From: Euborellia annulipes
Lineage: Eukaryota; Arthropoda; Insecta; Dermaptera; Anisolabididae
NCBI GenBank assembly: GCA_023213315.1
Contig: JAKCPI010005405.1
Location: forward strand, 21,431-85,430
Length of the DNA: 64,000 bases
Reading direction: 5' to 3'
How positions within the stretch are numbered: position 1 is the first letter of the stretch; every line of letters starts with the position of its first letter. The notes beneath the pieces were generated by a model that saw only the letters and a program-made list of their open reading frames with translations, was not told the DNA's origin and did not search any database. A program made the translations under genes and the position numbers. Shown here piece after piece: positions 32,729-42,464 of the stretch.

Positions 32729-33515
32729 ATGTGACTTTGACGCTTATGACACTTTCAAAAGAATTTGTTTTTTCAACTACCGCATAGACATGATTTGAGT
32801 TGAATATTTTTTTCTCTTTTTCATCATTGTGGCCGCGTATAATATTACTGACAACTAGTTGAAATCAGTATTTTATTATTTTTTCCATTTTTTTAAATAT
32901 TTTATGTTGTTTGCAATGAATGTTTACATTCCAGAAAGTTTGTCAAAAGAACACTAGACAGCGCTTACTTAGGCTATAGTGCTGCCTCTATGTTTCACGC
33001 ACGATCCCTATGGGAAAATATTTATATTTTGTTACCATGGCAACCATTTCTCCTATCTTCCCTATGGAGTACAAGAGTAAAGTGGTCTTCAGAAGATTTC
33101 AATGACAAAATGAGAATATACATTTTAAAGAGAATCTAAAAAATAATTGATTTATGAATTAAAAAAAAAAATATCGTTGGAACCAACTTTGAGAAAATCG
33201 AAAAAAAAACTGAAAAAGTACATCAGTAAAGTACTACTACTCTTTGGCCGATTTTGATTAAAAGCTTATTTTCACGGTCCCGGGGAGTGTTTAACTTAAA
33301 TATAAAATTTCAGCCTCATAGCTCAATTCCTTCACGCTTAAAATTGAACACACACAGACAGACAGACCATGTCGCGAAAACCACTTTTTTGGATTCAGGG
33401 GATCTCAAAACGTGAAGATCTATCAAAACCTCGACATAGAATTTTTGACATGAATCCAATACTTTCTCACTATATATATATATTACATATATACATAGGT
33501 AAGAGAAAGTAAAAA

Positions 33516-34032
33516 GAATTTTGAATTTCTAAAAGAACTATTTTAAATGGGCCACGCCTTTTATGTTTGATGTTTTTTTTAAAGAGCACCTCACCCCGTA
33601 GGTGTTAAAAAAAATTGTAAATCAGATAACCTTTCAATCCATTTCTAATTAAATTAAAATTTTTTTTTCTCTCTCTCTCTATCATACACATGTTAAAATG
33701 GATATTATTTTTAGATTCCGGAAACGAGTAGAATGAATTAATCAAGTTGTGAAAAGGGAAGTAGAGAAAGATATATTAAAGTGCAAAAAGAATCTGTCCA
33801 TCCCAGATTAGAAATAAAACCAACTAACCTATTTTAAAAATTAATACTTAATTTGATGAAAGACTTACAATTTTCTCTTTTTTTTTTTATTGGAAACAAA
33901 AATAGACTATCGATAATTTATTCTTTGTCCGCCCTTTGAGCATGGGTCATTGGCACTTTCTTTATTAAATATTTATCTTTTTTCGTTGGAATTAATTTTC
34001 TTCATACATTAATAATTCCTAATTAAACAAAT
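33516..34032. other. Unique AT-rich sequence
   Basis: CT-rich microsatellite at 33669-33685; no gene recognised. Confidence 0.4.
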
Positions 34033-34221
34033 TATTATAATTATGGGAGTTTTTAATTTTAGACCACATTTGTATTAATTATTTATTAAAAATATAAATA
34101 CTGTACATATTTTCGACTGCAGTTGTTTTCAAGTACTATGCACTTGCTCCGACTCAAAGTAACACTTTCATGAAGTTAGTATGCCTTGTTAAAATTTCTT
34201 GATGTTTTATGGCTGTGAAGA

Positions 34222-34462
34222 TTTACTCAGGATTCGCAGGGATTTTGCAGCCAGGAGATTAAATAAAACATCATATCAAAGTAAAAAAACAAAAAAAAAT
34301 TGTATATTTAATTGCAATGTTACCTTAGATCGTGTATAATTGACAATATTTACCCTGATGAAGGTCGTGATTGGCGACCGAAACGTCGGCAAATAGAAAT
34401 TAAGTAGGCCTAAATGATTTTTTATTTAATCTCCTGGCTTCAAAGTCCCTGCGAATCATAAG
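34222..34462. mobile_element. Inverted-repeat element with intact hammerhead
   Basis: Arms ATTCGCAGGGATTTTGCAGC plus CAGGAGATTAAATAAAA on the left and the reverse complements on the right (TTTATTTAATCTCCTG, GTCCCTGCGAAT) enclose about 150 bp containing a hammerhead motif. Inserted in the arm region of a larger foldback. Similar in plan to 4511-4846 and 46304-47529, hence inferred Penelope-related. Confidence 0.65.
34347..34395 (+). ncRNA. Hammerhead ribozyme, best preserved copy
   Basis: Stem I TATTTACC (34347-34354) pairs with GGCAAATA (34388-34395), 7 of 8. CTGATGA is at 34355-34361, one extra A, then stem II GGTCG (34363-34367) with CGACC (34375-34379). GAA is at 34380-34382, ACGT at 34383-34386 and cleavage base C at 34387. 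All catalytic core bases are present. The palindromic ACGT would form stem III between two molecules. The extra A at the core/stem II junction is shared, as A or T, with the other copies and is the main doubt about activity. Confidence 0.65.
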
Positions 34463-34932
34463 TTTCTGTTCTTTCTATTTTAACTGAAAAAAATTTCAAA
34501 ATGAAAAATTTTTATGCTTTAAATTAAAAAAATGATCTTTTCTTATTTAAATAATCATATGCAATGAAGTTAGCGACATCCTCAATTATTCCCAGACACA
34601 ATCCTTAAAGCAAGTGTTTACATAAAAAACATAAGGATTTTTAACAAAAAAAAAAAAATCAAATTTAAAAAACTTATTGTAACAATCATGCTTTTTATGT
34701 AAACACTTGATTTGATGATTGTGTCTAACTTCTTGGGAATGATTGTAGTTGTTGCTAACTTCATTAGATATAAAATGTTACTAACTTCACGTAGGTGTCC
34801 TTTAAAGGTTAGTACACTTGAGTCGGAGCAAGTGTACTTGAATACGACTGCAGAATAAGTAGTCGAAACGTTGTACAGTATTTATATTTTTAATAAATAA
34901 TTAATTATAAATTGCCATAATAATAATAATAC

Positions 34933-35626
34933 GAACCACAAAAGCTTTAATAAGCATAAACAAATGATTATTTAAATAAGAAAAAGATAATTTCTTTTAA
35001 TTTAATTTTAAAAGTTTAACGCATAACAATTTTTAATTTTGAAATTTTTGAAGTTAAAGAAATTTTAACAAGGAATTCGCCCCTCGTATAAGATGAAATT
35101 GTTGGCATACTTTGGAGTGGAGATGGTGTGGGGGGGGGGGTAGAGCAATTACTCTTTTGAAAATAAAAAGTTCCCGCATTTCTGCTCTAACAAAAAAAAA
35201 GTATTTTCAAGAACGAAACTAGTTCACCCAGATCATTAATCAAAGATATGAAATAAAGTTAATAAAATTTGTATAGAAATGTCTAAATTTCTAAAAAACG
35301 AATAAAATTAAATTAGTGAGATCAAATGGAGCTGATCTATTAAAAGTTTTATCTTGTGAAGGGATGTTTGGTGGCTTGAGATTATATATTTAATGTCAAG
35401 GCTTTAATCTGCATCCGTCAGTCTGTCTGTTTGTCATGGGATTTTCTCTTCGCTCAAGTCCCTGGACACTCTTCAAAATAGAGGCACATTTTATGCAAAT
35501 TTGACGGGGAATTACTGGCTGATGAGCAAAACATAATAGGCTCTTTAATTTTGAGAAATTCTTGATGAAATTATTCTTAGCGCTGGTAATTTATTATTGG
35601 TTTTTTAAATAATATTCTTTTGGTCA
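34933..35626. other. Unique AT-rich sequence
   Basis: G-run at about 35130; a GTCAGTCTGTCTGTTTGTC word near 35416 hints at an element microsatellite but no boundaries could be set. Confidence 0.35.
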
Positions 35627-35937
35627 TTTTACTTTCTCTTACCTCTATATATGTTAATATATTATACCTCAGTAAAGTACTAATACTTGGAGTTATCCCA
35701 AAGATAAAATCTATCTTATTTTCATATTGTTACTTAAAATTTGAAATAATTTTTGAGAAAATTTGAAAAAATAAAAAAGTAGATCAGTAAAGTACTAGTA
35801 CGCCTGGTTTCCCAAAGACGAGATCAATCGTAGTTTGTTTTCTATACCACAAATAATAAATATTTAAATTTGGAAGAGGGACCAGGGAGCCTTCCTGGTG
35901 AATAGCAGCCAGGGTAAATAAAAAATTGTATTCTTTG

Positions 35938-35980
35938 TTGCCGACGTTTTGGGCGCTAGTCGCACCCATCCTCAGGGCAA
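35938..35980 (-). ncRNA. Hammerhead motif, core mutated
   Basis: Minus-strand copy of the motif at 36110-36152 in which the conserved GAA is AAA (plus strand CGTTTTGGG). Loss of G12 should block cleavage. Confidence 0.5.
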
Positions 35981-36041
35981 GCAAATTGTCAAAAGGCCTG
36001 AGGCCTTGCCCTGAGGATGGGTGCGAAAAATTTATTCTTTG

Positions 36042-36084
36042 TTGCCGACGTTTCGGGCGCTAGTCGCACCCATCCTCAGGGCAA
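36042..36084 (-). ncRNA. Hammerhead ribozyme motif
   Basis: Exact inverted copy of 36110-36152: TTGCC, CTGAGGA, stem II GGGTGC with GCGCCC, GAA, ACGT, C, GGCAA. Core intact. Confidence 0.55.
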
Positions 36085-36109
36085 GCAAATTGTCAAAAGG
36101 CCTGAGGCC

Positions 36110-36152
36110 TTGCCCTGAGGATGGGTGCGACTAGCGCCCGAAACGTCGGCAA
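36110..36152 (+). ncRNA. Hammerhead ribozyme motif
   Basis: Stem I TTGCC (36110-36114) pairs with GGCAA (36148-36152). Core CTGAGGA is at 36115-36121 (G is allowed at position 7), then one extra T. Stem II is GGGTGC with GCGCCC (one wobble), GAA at 36140-36142, ACGT at 36143-36146 and C at 36147. Together with the minus copy at 36042-36084 it forms a long perfect palindrome that would compete with ribozyme folding. Confidence 0.55.
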
Positions 36153-36996
36153 CAAAGAATAAAATTTTTTATTTACCCTGGCTGCTATTCATTAGGAAGG
36201 CTCCCTGGTCCCTCTTCCAAATTAAATATCTACAGTCATTCAACTAACAAATTCTAAATATTTAAAATTTGAAAGAAATCGGTAAAGAAATTTTGAGAAA
36301 AGTAAAAAAAATTAAAAAGTAGATCAGTAAAGTACTAGTACTCGAAGTTTCCCAAAGACGAAACCTAGTGTAGTTTACGGGAAATAGTACGTGTTTAAAA
36401 TTTGAAAGAAATCGTCAAAGAAAATATTGAGAAAATTGAAAAAATCTAAAAAAAAGTACATCAGTAAAGTACTCGTACTCGAGGTTTCCCAATGACGTCA
36501 ATCGTACTTTGTTTTGTATACCTCAAATAGAAAATATTTAAAATTTGAAAGAAATCGTTAATGGGAATTTAGAGAAAAGTGAAAAAACTAAAAAAATACA
36601 TCAGTAAAGTACTAGTACTCAAGGGTTCCCAAAGAAGAGACCTATCTTAATTCGTTTTCTATATCGCGAGTAGTAAATATTTAAAATTTGAAAGAAATCG
36701 GTAAAGGGAATTCCGAGAAAAATGGAAAAAACTAAAAAAGTACATCAGTAAAGTACTACCTGAAATTTCCAAAAATGAGTCTTAGCGCAATTTCATATTG
36801 GTGCTGGAAATAGAATATATTTAAAATTTGAAAAAAAATAATTGTTAGAGCCGTTTTCGAGAACTAATAATGCATGAATCCATTAATTTTTCTCTCTATT
36901 TACCGGGTATATTATGTATATTAACATTTGCATATTTGCCTAATAAATAAAAAAAAAAAAAAAAAACATTTGCATATAGGTAAGAGAAAGTAAAAA

Positions 36997-37430
36997 TTTT
37001 TTAATAATTGAAATGAAAAACAATTTTGTTTCAAAAACCTCAATTGGACGTTAGTCAGAGTCAATGCTTTTACTTACTGTTAATTGAATTCATTTATTTA
37101 AGAAAATATAAGCAGATTTGTCATTGCATTGTTTTCCGCGAATCACGGGATATATGAACTAAAAATTTTCGTGAAAAACAAATATATTTAAAACTCAATT
37201 AATGTCGAACCACAAGACCAGTCGATTTACACACAACATGCAACTATTAATATTTAAAGAAAATATAAACTCTATTTTAAACCGATATTTTTCTTGTATT
37301 AAGTCTTATTTTAATTTAAAAAAGAGAAAATTTCTGAAATATTGACATAATTACGAAATGAAATTAATTTGATAAAAAAATCTTAATATTTTTTATTTCC
37401 TTTATTATTTAACTATTCATTAAAATACAC
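36997..37430. other. Unique AT-rich sequence
   Basis: No element or gene recognised; precedes the CCAAT duplication. Confidence 0.35.
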
Positions 37431-37634
37431 AAGAAAAAGTCAGCTTAATTTTCAATACCTGACTCCCCTTTGAATTTAAACAAAATAGAATCGTCCATCT
37501 CCCTCTTCTGACTAATTAGCCAATCACAACATAAGAAAAAGTCAGCTGAATTTTCAATACCTGACTCCCCTTGGAATTTAAACAAAATAGAATCGTCCAT
37601 CTCCCTCTCCTGACTAATTAGCCAATCACAAGGG
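37431..37634 (+). repeat. Tandem 102-bp duplication with CCAAT boxes
   Basis: Two near-identical units (start words AAGAAAAAGTCAGC at 37431 and 37533), each ending in GACTAATTAGCCAATCACAA, a CCAAT box next to a homeodomain-type TAATTAG word. The second unit ends about 130 bases before the proposed transcription start at 37766, so the pair may be a duplicated proximal promoter. Confidence 0.7.
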
Positions 37635-37765
37635 TTGTATTCTTTGGCGCCACGAGGCTTGCATAGAAAAGAACACCAACCTAGCCTAGTCATCTCAGTA
37701 GAGTGGAGAATTTTGTTTAGTGATAAACCTATGTAAGTGTGTGCAAGAAATACCCAAACGACCTC

Positions 37766-37837
37766 AGTTGCTGTTCTGCCATGTTTGGAGTCAGTCGACT
37801 CTCTCTCGCTCTCTCGTTTCTCGGCGGTTTTAACTAG
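37766..37837 (+). other. Candidate non-coding first exon D
   Basis: Initiator CCTCAGTTG (A+1 at 37766) is followed at exactly +28 to +32 by AGTCG (37793-37797), a full RGWYV DPE match. A second TCAGTCG initiator overlaps the DPE. A CT-rich tract follows, as in exon B, and the exon would end at TTTTAACTAG before donor GTATTTTAC, a weaker donor. Duplicated CCAAT boxes lie just upstream. No ORF. Confidence 0.45.
37793..37797 (+). promoter_or_regulatory. DPE-like site of candidate promoter D
   Basis: AGTCG at +28 relative to the A of CTCAGTT at 37766; sequence and spacing match the Inr-DPE rule. Confidence 0.4.
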
Positions 37838-38581
37838 GTATTTTACTTCAATATTGCTAATTATTTATTCATTACTCTTAATAATCATTTAATATTTATA
37901 ATTGATAAAATAATTCATCAATTTCTAGACATTTTTTTTTTAAATTTATTTCCGCTAGTTACATGACGCTTTTAGGCTCCACGCCTCCTGAATATTTGTT
38001 TCACACTTAATATGAATGCATATTATCGTTCTTTTTCTCTTTTTTTTACTCTCCATTTTAATTGATAATTTATTTTATTTTTCATTTATCATAGAATATA
38101 TAAAGTAGGCGGCGAATCTTATTTAAAGTTTTAAATCAGTAGTTGAGAGCTAAAAAATTCTTTTTTGAGAGAGAAATCTTGAGTGATTTTTTTTTTTTCA
38201 TCTGATTTTTGCCTTTCTGTTATTTCTCAAACCCTGAGGCAATATTAAATCACTTAAATATAAAAGTTGCCTATGATGCCACATTACAACAAGCACACAT
38301 TTAGGCCCAAAGAATATTGAAATAATATTTTTATCAAGCAGAGAATATTAAAAATATTTTTCATAATTTCGATATTGATAGCGAATATTTCTTTATAATC
38401 CCGACAAGTAAATTGTGGTGTGATTATTAGCACACCGCTCTCTTATATAAGGCTTGTACCAATTTTTTCATTATTTAATACAATTTACAAATTTTATTTT
38501 ATTAGCTAATTTCATATTATCATTGAAAGAAATCACATCAGACACATACACACAGCAATTCAAATATTAAATGAAACAGAA
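37838..38581. other. Intron-like AT-rich sequence
   Basis: No repeat or coding sequence recognised after candidate donor D. Confidence 0.35.
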
Positions 38582-38672
38582 AAATCTGGTGTGACTAGTC
38601 CCACGGCCAAAAACTTTTTTGTACCTTCCGTATTTGAAAGTTTTGCACTGTATTTATCACAACAGATTTTTT
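38582..38672. repeat. Solitary R1 hairpin
   Basis: TCTGGTGTGACTAGTCCCAC to TATCACAACAGATTTTTTG with inner pairing and only a scrap of adjoining R1 (GACATGAGTTGAAAAT). Confidence 0.65.
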
Positions 38673-39053
38673 GTAACGACATGAGTTGAAAATATTTTAT
38701 TTTTTATTCTTGTATCAAATCATCATATACCAAGCGCACACATTTAACAAATGTGTGTTTATTTGTTGGTGGGTCAAACACCAGTCGAATTCTTTAAATA
38801 TAAAATTAATTAATAATTATATTTTTACATATTTGTCTTTACTTCTCTTATCTCTTTCGAGTCTGAACCTGTTTGGATTCTCTTTGTTTTCTTAAAGAAA
38901 TTATTCTATAATCTCCCTTTACTTTAAGAAAAGGGGCATTTTTATAATTATCGTTCTTATTTCAAGGATAATTAATGAATTCAAATATATTCTTATTAAC
39001 GCTCTTTATCTCTTCTTTATCTTAAGGCCTTATTCCCTTTTTATTAAATAAAA

Positions 39054-39345
39054 AAATCTGGCGTGACTAGTCGCACAGCCAACAACTTTTTTGTACCTTC
39101 CGTATTTGAAAGATTTTTTGTAACGATATTTACTTTTAGTTCAGGCAGAACTGTACAGTGCATTTAGATTCATTTTTTTTTTAAATTTATTTACCATCAG
39201 TTTCAAAATTAGTTTCGTGTTGACCGAGCCGGAGCTCGGTCGTTTTTTACTTTCCCTTACCTCTATATTTATTTTAATATATAGAGAGAGAAAGTATTGG
39301 ATTCATGTCAAAAATTCGATGTCGAGATTTTGATGGATATACACG
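39054..39345. repeat. Two R1 end fragments
   Basis: 39054-39165 is a hairpin left arm (TCTGGCGTGACTAGTCGCAC) very like that at 38582, missing its right arm, then GGCAGAACTGTACAG. 39243-39345 is the opposite R1 end (TTTACTTTCCCTTACC to GATTTTGATGGATATACACG) in minus orientation. Both look like deletion leftovers. Confidence 0.65.
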
Positions 39346-39984
39346 CTTATATATAAACAAACAAACATACATTGCTCGTTTAATAGTATAAGATATTTGC
39401 TCTCTACTTTTCATTCATCTCTATCGACAGAATAAGAATTCAATTTTTCCGATTCTCTTTTAACAAAGATCGAAAAGATATTTTTTAATCTTCTTCCTAA
39501 TATCCCTTTAAAATAAGAGAGGGAGAAAACTCAAGAACCTATCGAGAGGTGTTTGAGAGGCTCGTTATATGTTATTATAGAAAATTCTCTTCTCAAAAAG
39601 AATTTAAAAAAAAGTCAAACTTGCATTTTAGATCCGATCCATTCATTCTCAGCCTTATTGAATAGACAAAGAAAGAGAGTTGGCAAGAAAGTTTTTTTTA
39701 TTTCCTTAAAAATTTATTATATTCTTCTATTGAAACAGAAAGTTTTGTATTATCGAATTTTGCTTTTCAAATAATGATTGAGCTCTGTACGAGATTTTTG
39801 GCTTGATGCTCAAATTAGAAATGTATATTATTTCCATTTTCTTCTAATTTAAAGGAACAAATTTTTTTTATTAAAATAGGTCAAGAATTTTCGCAAGTCG
39901 GATTTTGAAATACTGCCAGATGGATAAATATTTTTAAGAGTGGAGAAAGAAATTTTTTTTTAAGGAAATAATACTACTAAGGGC

Positions 39985-40035
39985 GAGGGAAGTTGCTAGA
40001 CTCAAAGCCTGCCGAAGGCGGACTGCGCGGTCTAA
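39985..40035 (+). mobile_element. Helitron 3' end, degenerate
   Basis: Hairpin GCCTGCCGAAGGCGGAC then TGCGCGGTCTAAA, related to the end of 30027-30464 but with CTAA in the CTRR place. Confidence 0.5.
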
Positions 40036-40365
40036 AAGTTGAATTTACCTGCGTTGCGTTAAAAAAACAAAACAAAAACATCAATAGATCGTTAATCATT
40101 TATTCATCGACTAAAATTAAAAGAATAAAAAAAGTTATTTTCCATTAAATCATTCATTTATTTCGATTTTTCCCAAGTAAATGAGAGCCCAGGGATTGCG
40201 AGTTAAAAGCATTATGACGTATATAAAAACATAAAAAATAACACTGGCTTTTTTGTTTTATCTCTTTATTTATTTAAAATTATATTTACTCCCTAAACTT
40301 TAAAATCATCATTATCATTATTATTATGGTATAGCGGCTAGCTTCCGTCTGTGTCGATCAGGGAC

Positions 40366-40419
40366 GCTGCAAGAGGGTCCAGGGGGCGTGGTAGGCCCGC
40401 GAAGGCGGGCTTTGCCACT
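40366..40419 (+). mobile_element. Helitron 3' end fragment
   Basis: GAGGGTCCAGGGGGCG, then hairpin GCCCGCGAAGGCGGGC, TTTGCCA and CTGG followed by T. GGGTCCAGGGGG is shared with the complete Helitron. The 5' end was not found, so the copy is truncated. Confidence 0.6.
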
Positions 40420-40504
40420 GGTAAATAAATCATAGAGATTTTGAATTTGTTTAATTATTAATAATACAAAAACAAGGAGATTTCTTCAATTCCTGTGAAT
40501 TTCT

Positions 40505-40905
40505 ATTAAAGATATTTTCGAATTTTTCGAAATCGACTCAAACGATTTTGATTAAAATTCATAAAACATCTATTTTTTAGATGCTCTTTAAAAAGAATAT
40601 CAGTAATTTTTTCGTGAAAATTGTTTTAAGTTCACTTTAATTATGTAGTATTTCAGATTTTCAAATTCACTTTCCGGCTCTTCCTTCCATAGAGCCAATG
40701 TAAAATCCCTATGGGGATTTGCATGTTAATTTCGATTCAAAAGGGGGTCCCCTTTGGAACTTTTTATTTACTTATGAAACTCAAGTTGTCAAGTTTGACT
40801 AAAACTAAACTAAAACTAAATATATCTCGACGCAAAAAAACTGGTGTCCAGCACAGTACACAACTTTCGACTACCGAGGGTGCATACCAGATTTTTTTTT
40901 ATTGT
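40505..40905 (-). repeat. R1 repeat, long variant, partial
   Basis: Has the AGATGCTCTTTAAAAAG block followed by a segment (CCGGCTCTTCCTTCCATAGA, then CAATGTAAAATCCC) found only in the long R1 variant, also at 61864-62220. It ends in a hairpin with a shortened interior (CTGGTGTCCAGCACAG to GCATACCAGATTT). Confidence 0.7.
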
Positions 40906-42133
40906 GAATAAGATTTTAGTTTTGTTAAAACGACTGGTTGGCTGGCCGATGCTCTGAATGAACAAGGGAAGGTCTCTCTGCAGTTATTTCTGGCGCTGTC
41001 CTTTATAGCATAGGAGTGAGTGTCCCACTCCGGTTGTATGTCACTTCCGTAACCCCCCCCCCCTCCGCATGCCCTTACAAACTCTGTTCATTCAGAACAC
41101 GGGGACATTTAGCTAATTGCATTTTGATTTAAGCCAGGCCTCTTTATTACATCTGTGTTATTTAAGTTCATTAAATTTTTTTTATTCTGCTAATTTTTTT
41201 TAGCTTTTTAAGTAACGCGTGTTTCAGGTGCCATTTCTTGTTGCAAACTCAGATACTGAAGCGGCTAGTGAAAATTTAAATTCATCTTCTTTTACTGTAT
41301 TTTCTGAAACGTTAGAGTATTATTTAATAAATAAATATTTTTCAATTAATTTAATGGCCAAGCCTTTCCCTAATTATATAATTGAATATTAAATTTCCAA
41401 AATGATATTATTTATTTCTGCTTTGTGTTAGAATAAATAAAATCATTTTTTAATTTCTCTTTTGATACCCTACTGATATCTGAAGTGGGTGTTGGGAGGA
41501 TTTATTTTATTTTATTTTCTCTGGACTCAATTGAGTGTCCGTCCATCAGAAGGTCTGCGAAGGTCGTTTCCTGTCCACTGGGAGTTGCTTTGATATTAAA
41601 GAACCAATTTCATTTGATTTAAGACCAAAATAAAGGGCCAAGTTGTAAATTAAATAGGTCACACAATTTAACAGAGCTAAGGGAGAGAAAAAAAAGAAGT
41701 GAAGATATTAAAAAGTAAAAAGAAGATACTTGAAATCATCAAAGTATTGGGGATTAAAAATAAGATGATTTTTAAACTACTGTTTAATATCAAAATAAAT
41801 AAAAAAAAATTCATCATTTTCTCTTATGGTGTCGAGATGTCCCTAAATGACTCTATATAGAAGAATAGCTACAAGCTTTTTGGTTGGCTATAACACGATA
41901 ATATGCGAACAATTTTAACACTACCTTCTTCTTATTTGGCAATAGAAGAAAATTGAAACAAGGATTGAATTAAGGGAGAAGAAGTCGGTGCGATCAATCA
42001 CAAAAGCTATCGGGAATAACTAAAGGATGTTTTCCAGGAATATTTGTCGTTATGGGGAATGTTTTTCTTGATCATTTCGCATTGTCAATTTTATTATACA
42101 ATACCTCTCTCTCTACTAGATGATCAATAAAAG
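40906..42133. other. Unique sequence
   Basis: A somewhat GC-richer stretch at 40930-41100 (GTCCCACTCCGGTTGTATG, C-run) and otherwise AT-rich DNA. No splice-bounded ORF or element end recognised. Confidence 0.35.
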
Positions 42134-42456
42134 TAGGAACCGACCGAATTTCGGTTTCGGCCAAAAATCATGGTTTCGGCCGTAGTTTCGGTTTCGGCGG
42201 GGACGACGAGGGGGCCGGCAAAAAAAAAAAAAAAAGGTCAAATAATTTGCACTTGAGGGAGAAAAAAAATTTAGTCTCCCTAAAAAAAAGGTAAAATGAT
42301 TTTCACGGGAGGGAAAAAAAAAAAAAAGGTAAAATGAAAAAAATTTTTATAGGAAATACAAGTTTCGGTTTCGGTTACGGTTTCGGCCGAAACTAAGGTT
42401 GAGGCCGAATATTCGGTTTCGGTTTCGGCTGAAAATCTTGTTTCGGTCGGACCCTA
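42134..42456. mobile_element. hAT-type MITE rich in GGTTTCGG
   Basis: 323 bp. Left end TAGGAACCGACCGAATTTCG, right end inward TAGGGTCCGACCGAAAC. Flanks AATAAAAG (42126-42133) and ATAAAAAG (42457-42464) resemble an 8-bp duplication with slippage. Subterminal GGTTTCGGTTTCGGC arrays occur at both ends. No protein. Confidence 0.75.
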
Positions 42457-42464
42457 ATAAAAAG

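Larger units (their letters stand above)
31866..33010 (+). mobile_element. THAP/DDE DNA transposon, internally deleted
   Basis: About 1.14 kb with near-perfect ends: ATAGGGACCGTGCGT on the left and, inward from the right, ATAGGGATCGTGCGT (14 of 15). Comparison with uninterrupted R1 shows a TA at the insertion point, possibly the target duplication. It carries remains of a THAP zinc-finger domain and of a transposase C-terminal region. Most of the catalytic middle is deleted, so it is non-functional. THAP-bearing families with DDE_Tnp_4-type transposases are the likely relatives. Confidence 0.75.
31709..33515 (+). repeat. R1 repeat containing a THAP transposon relic
   Basis: R1 parts at 31709-31865 (hairpin TCTGATGTGAC to GTCACACCAGA) and 33011-33515 (body, CAGACAGACAGAC, terminal GGTAAGAGAAAGTAAAAA) join without loss at AAGTATGGGAAAATAT when the insert is removed. 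Confidence 0.85.
34033..34932. repeat. Large foldback element with nested hammerhead element
   Basis: Outer arms of about 120 bp: left ATTATGGGAGTTTTTAATT, TAGACCACATTTG, TTTATTAAAAATATAAATAC and the CACTTGCTCCGACTCAA motif; right their reverse complements, ending CATAATAATAATAATACG. They are shared with the palindrome at 9061-9530. Inside sit the inverted-repeat element at 34222-34462 and a hairpin of GTGTTTACATAAAAA with TTTTTATGTAAACAC at 34612-34706. Confidence 0.75.
35869..36221. mobile_element. Inverted-repeat element with three hammerhead copies
   Basis: Arms TGGAAGAGGGACCAGGGAGC plus CAGCCAGGGTAAATAAA and their reverse complements on the right. Between them a hammerhead hairpin block occurs in both orientations and the left part is directly repeated (GCCTGAGGCCTTGCCCTGAG at 35996 and 36099). 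It interrupts the R1-derived array. Confidence 0.75.
35627..36996. repeat. R1-derived element with both ends alike and a ~140-bp internal array
   Basis: Begins TTTTACTTTCTCTTACC and ends with the inverse GGTAAGAGAAAGTAAAA, so unlike normal R1 both ends carry the same terminal motif. The interior repeats a block with CAGTAAAGTACTAGTAC, TTTCCCAAAGACGA and AAATTTGAAAGAAATCG, at about 35668, 35787, 36325, 36462, 36602 and 36745. Late periods are 137-143 bp. The block is an expanded form of the R1 segment around CTAGTAC. A hammerhead element has inserted at 35869-36221. Confidence 0.75.
39346..40504. other. AT-rich sequence with two Helitron 3' ends
   Basis: Apart from the Helitron pieces at 39985-40035 and 40366-40419, no gene is supported. 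The frame at 39553-39774 has no recognisable domain. Confidence 0.4.

Noticed and set aside
37445..37693. Minus-strand frame with a repeated 34-residue block
   Set aside because: The repetition comes from the 102-bp DNA duplication; the peptide has no known pattern.
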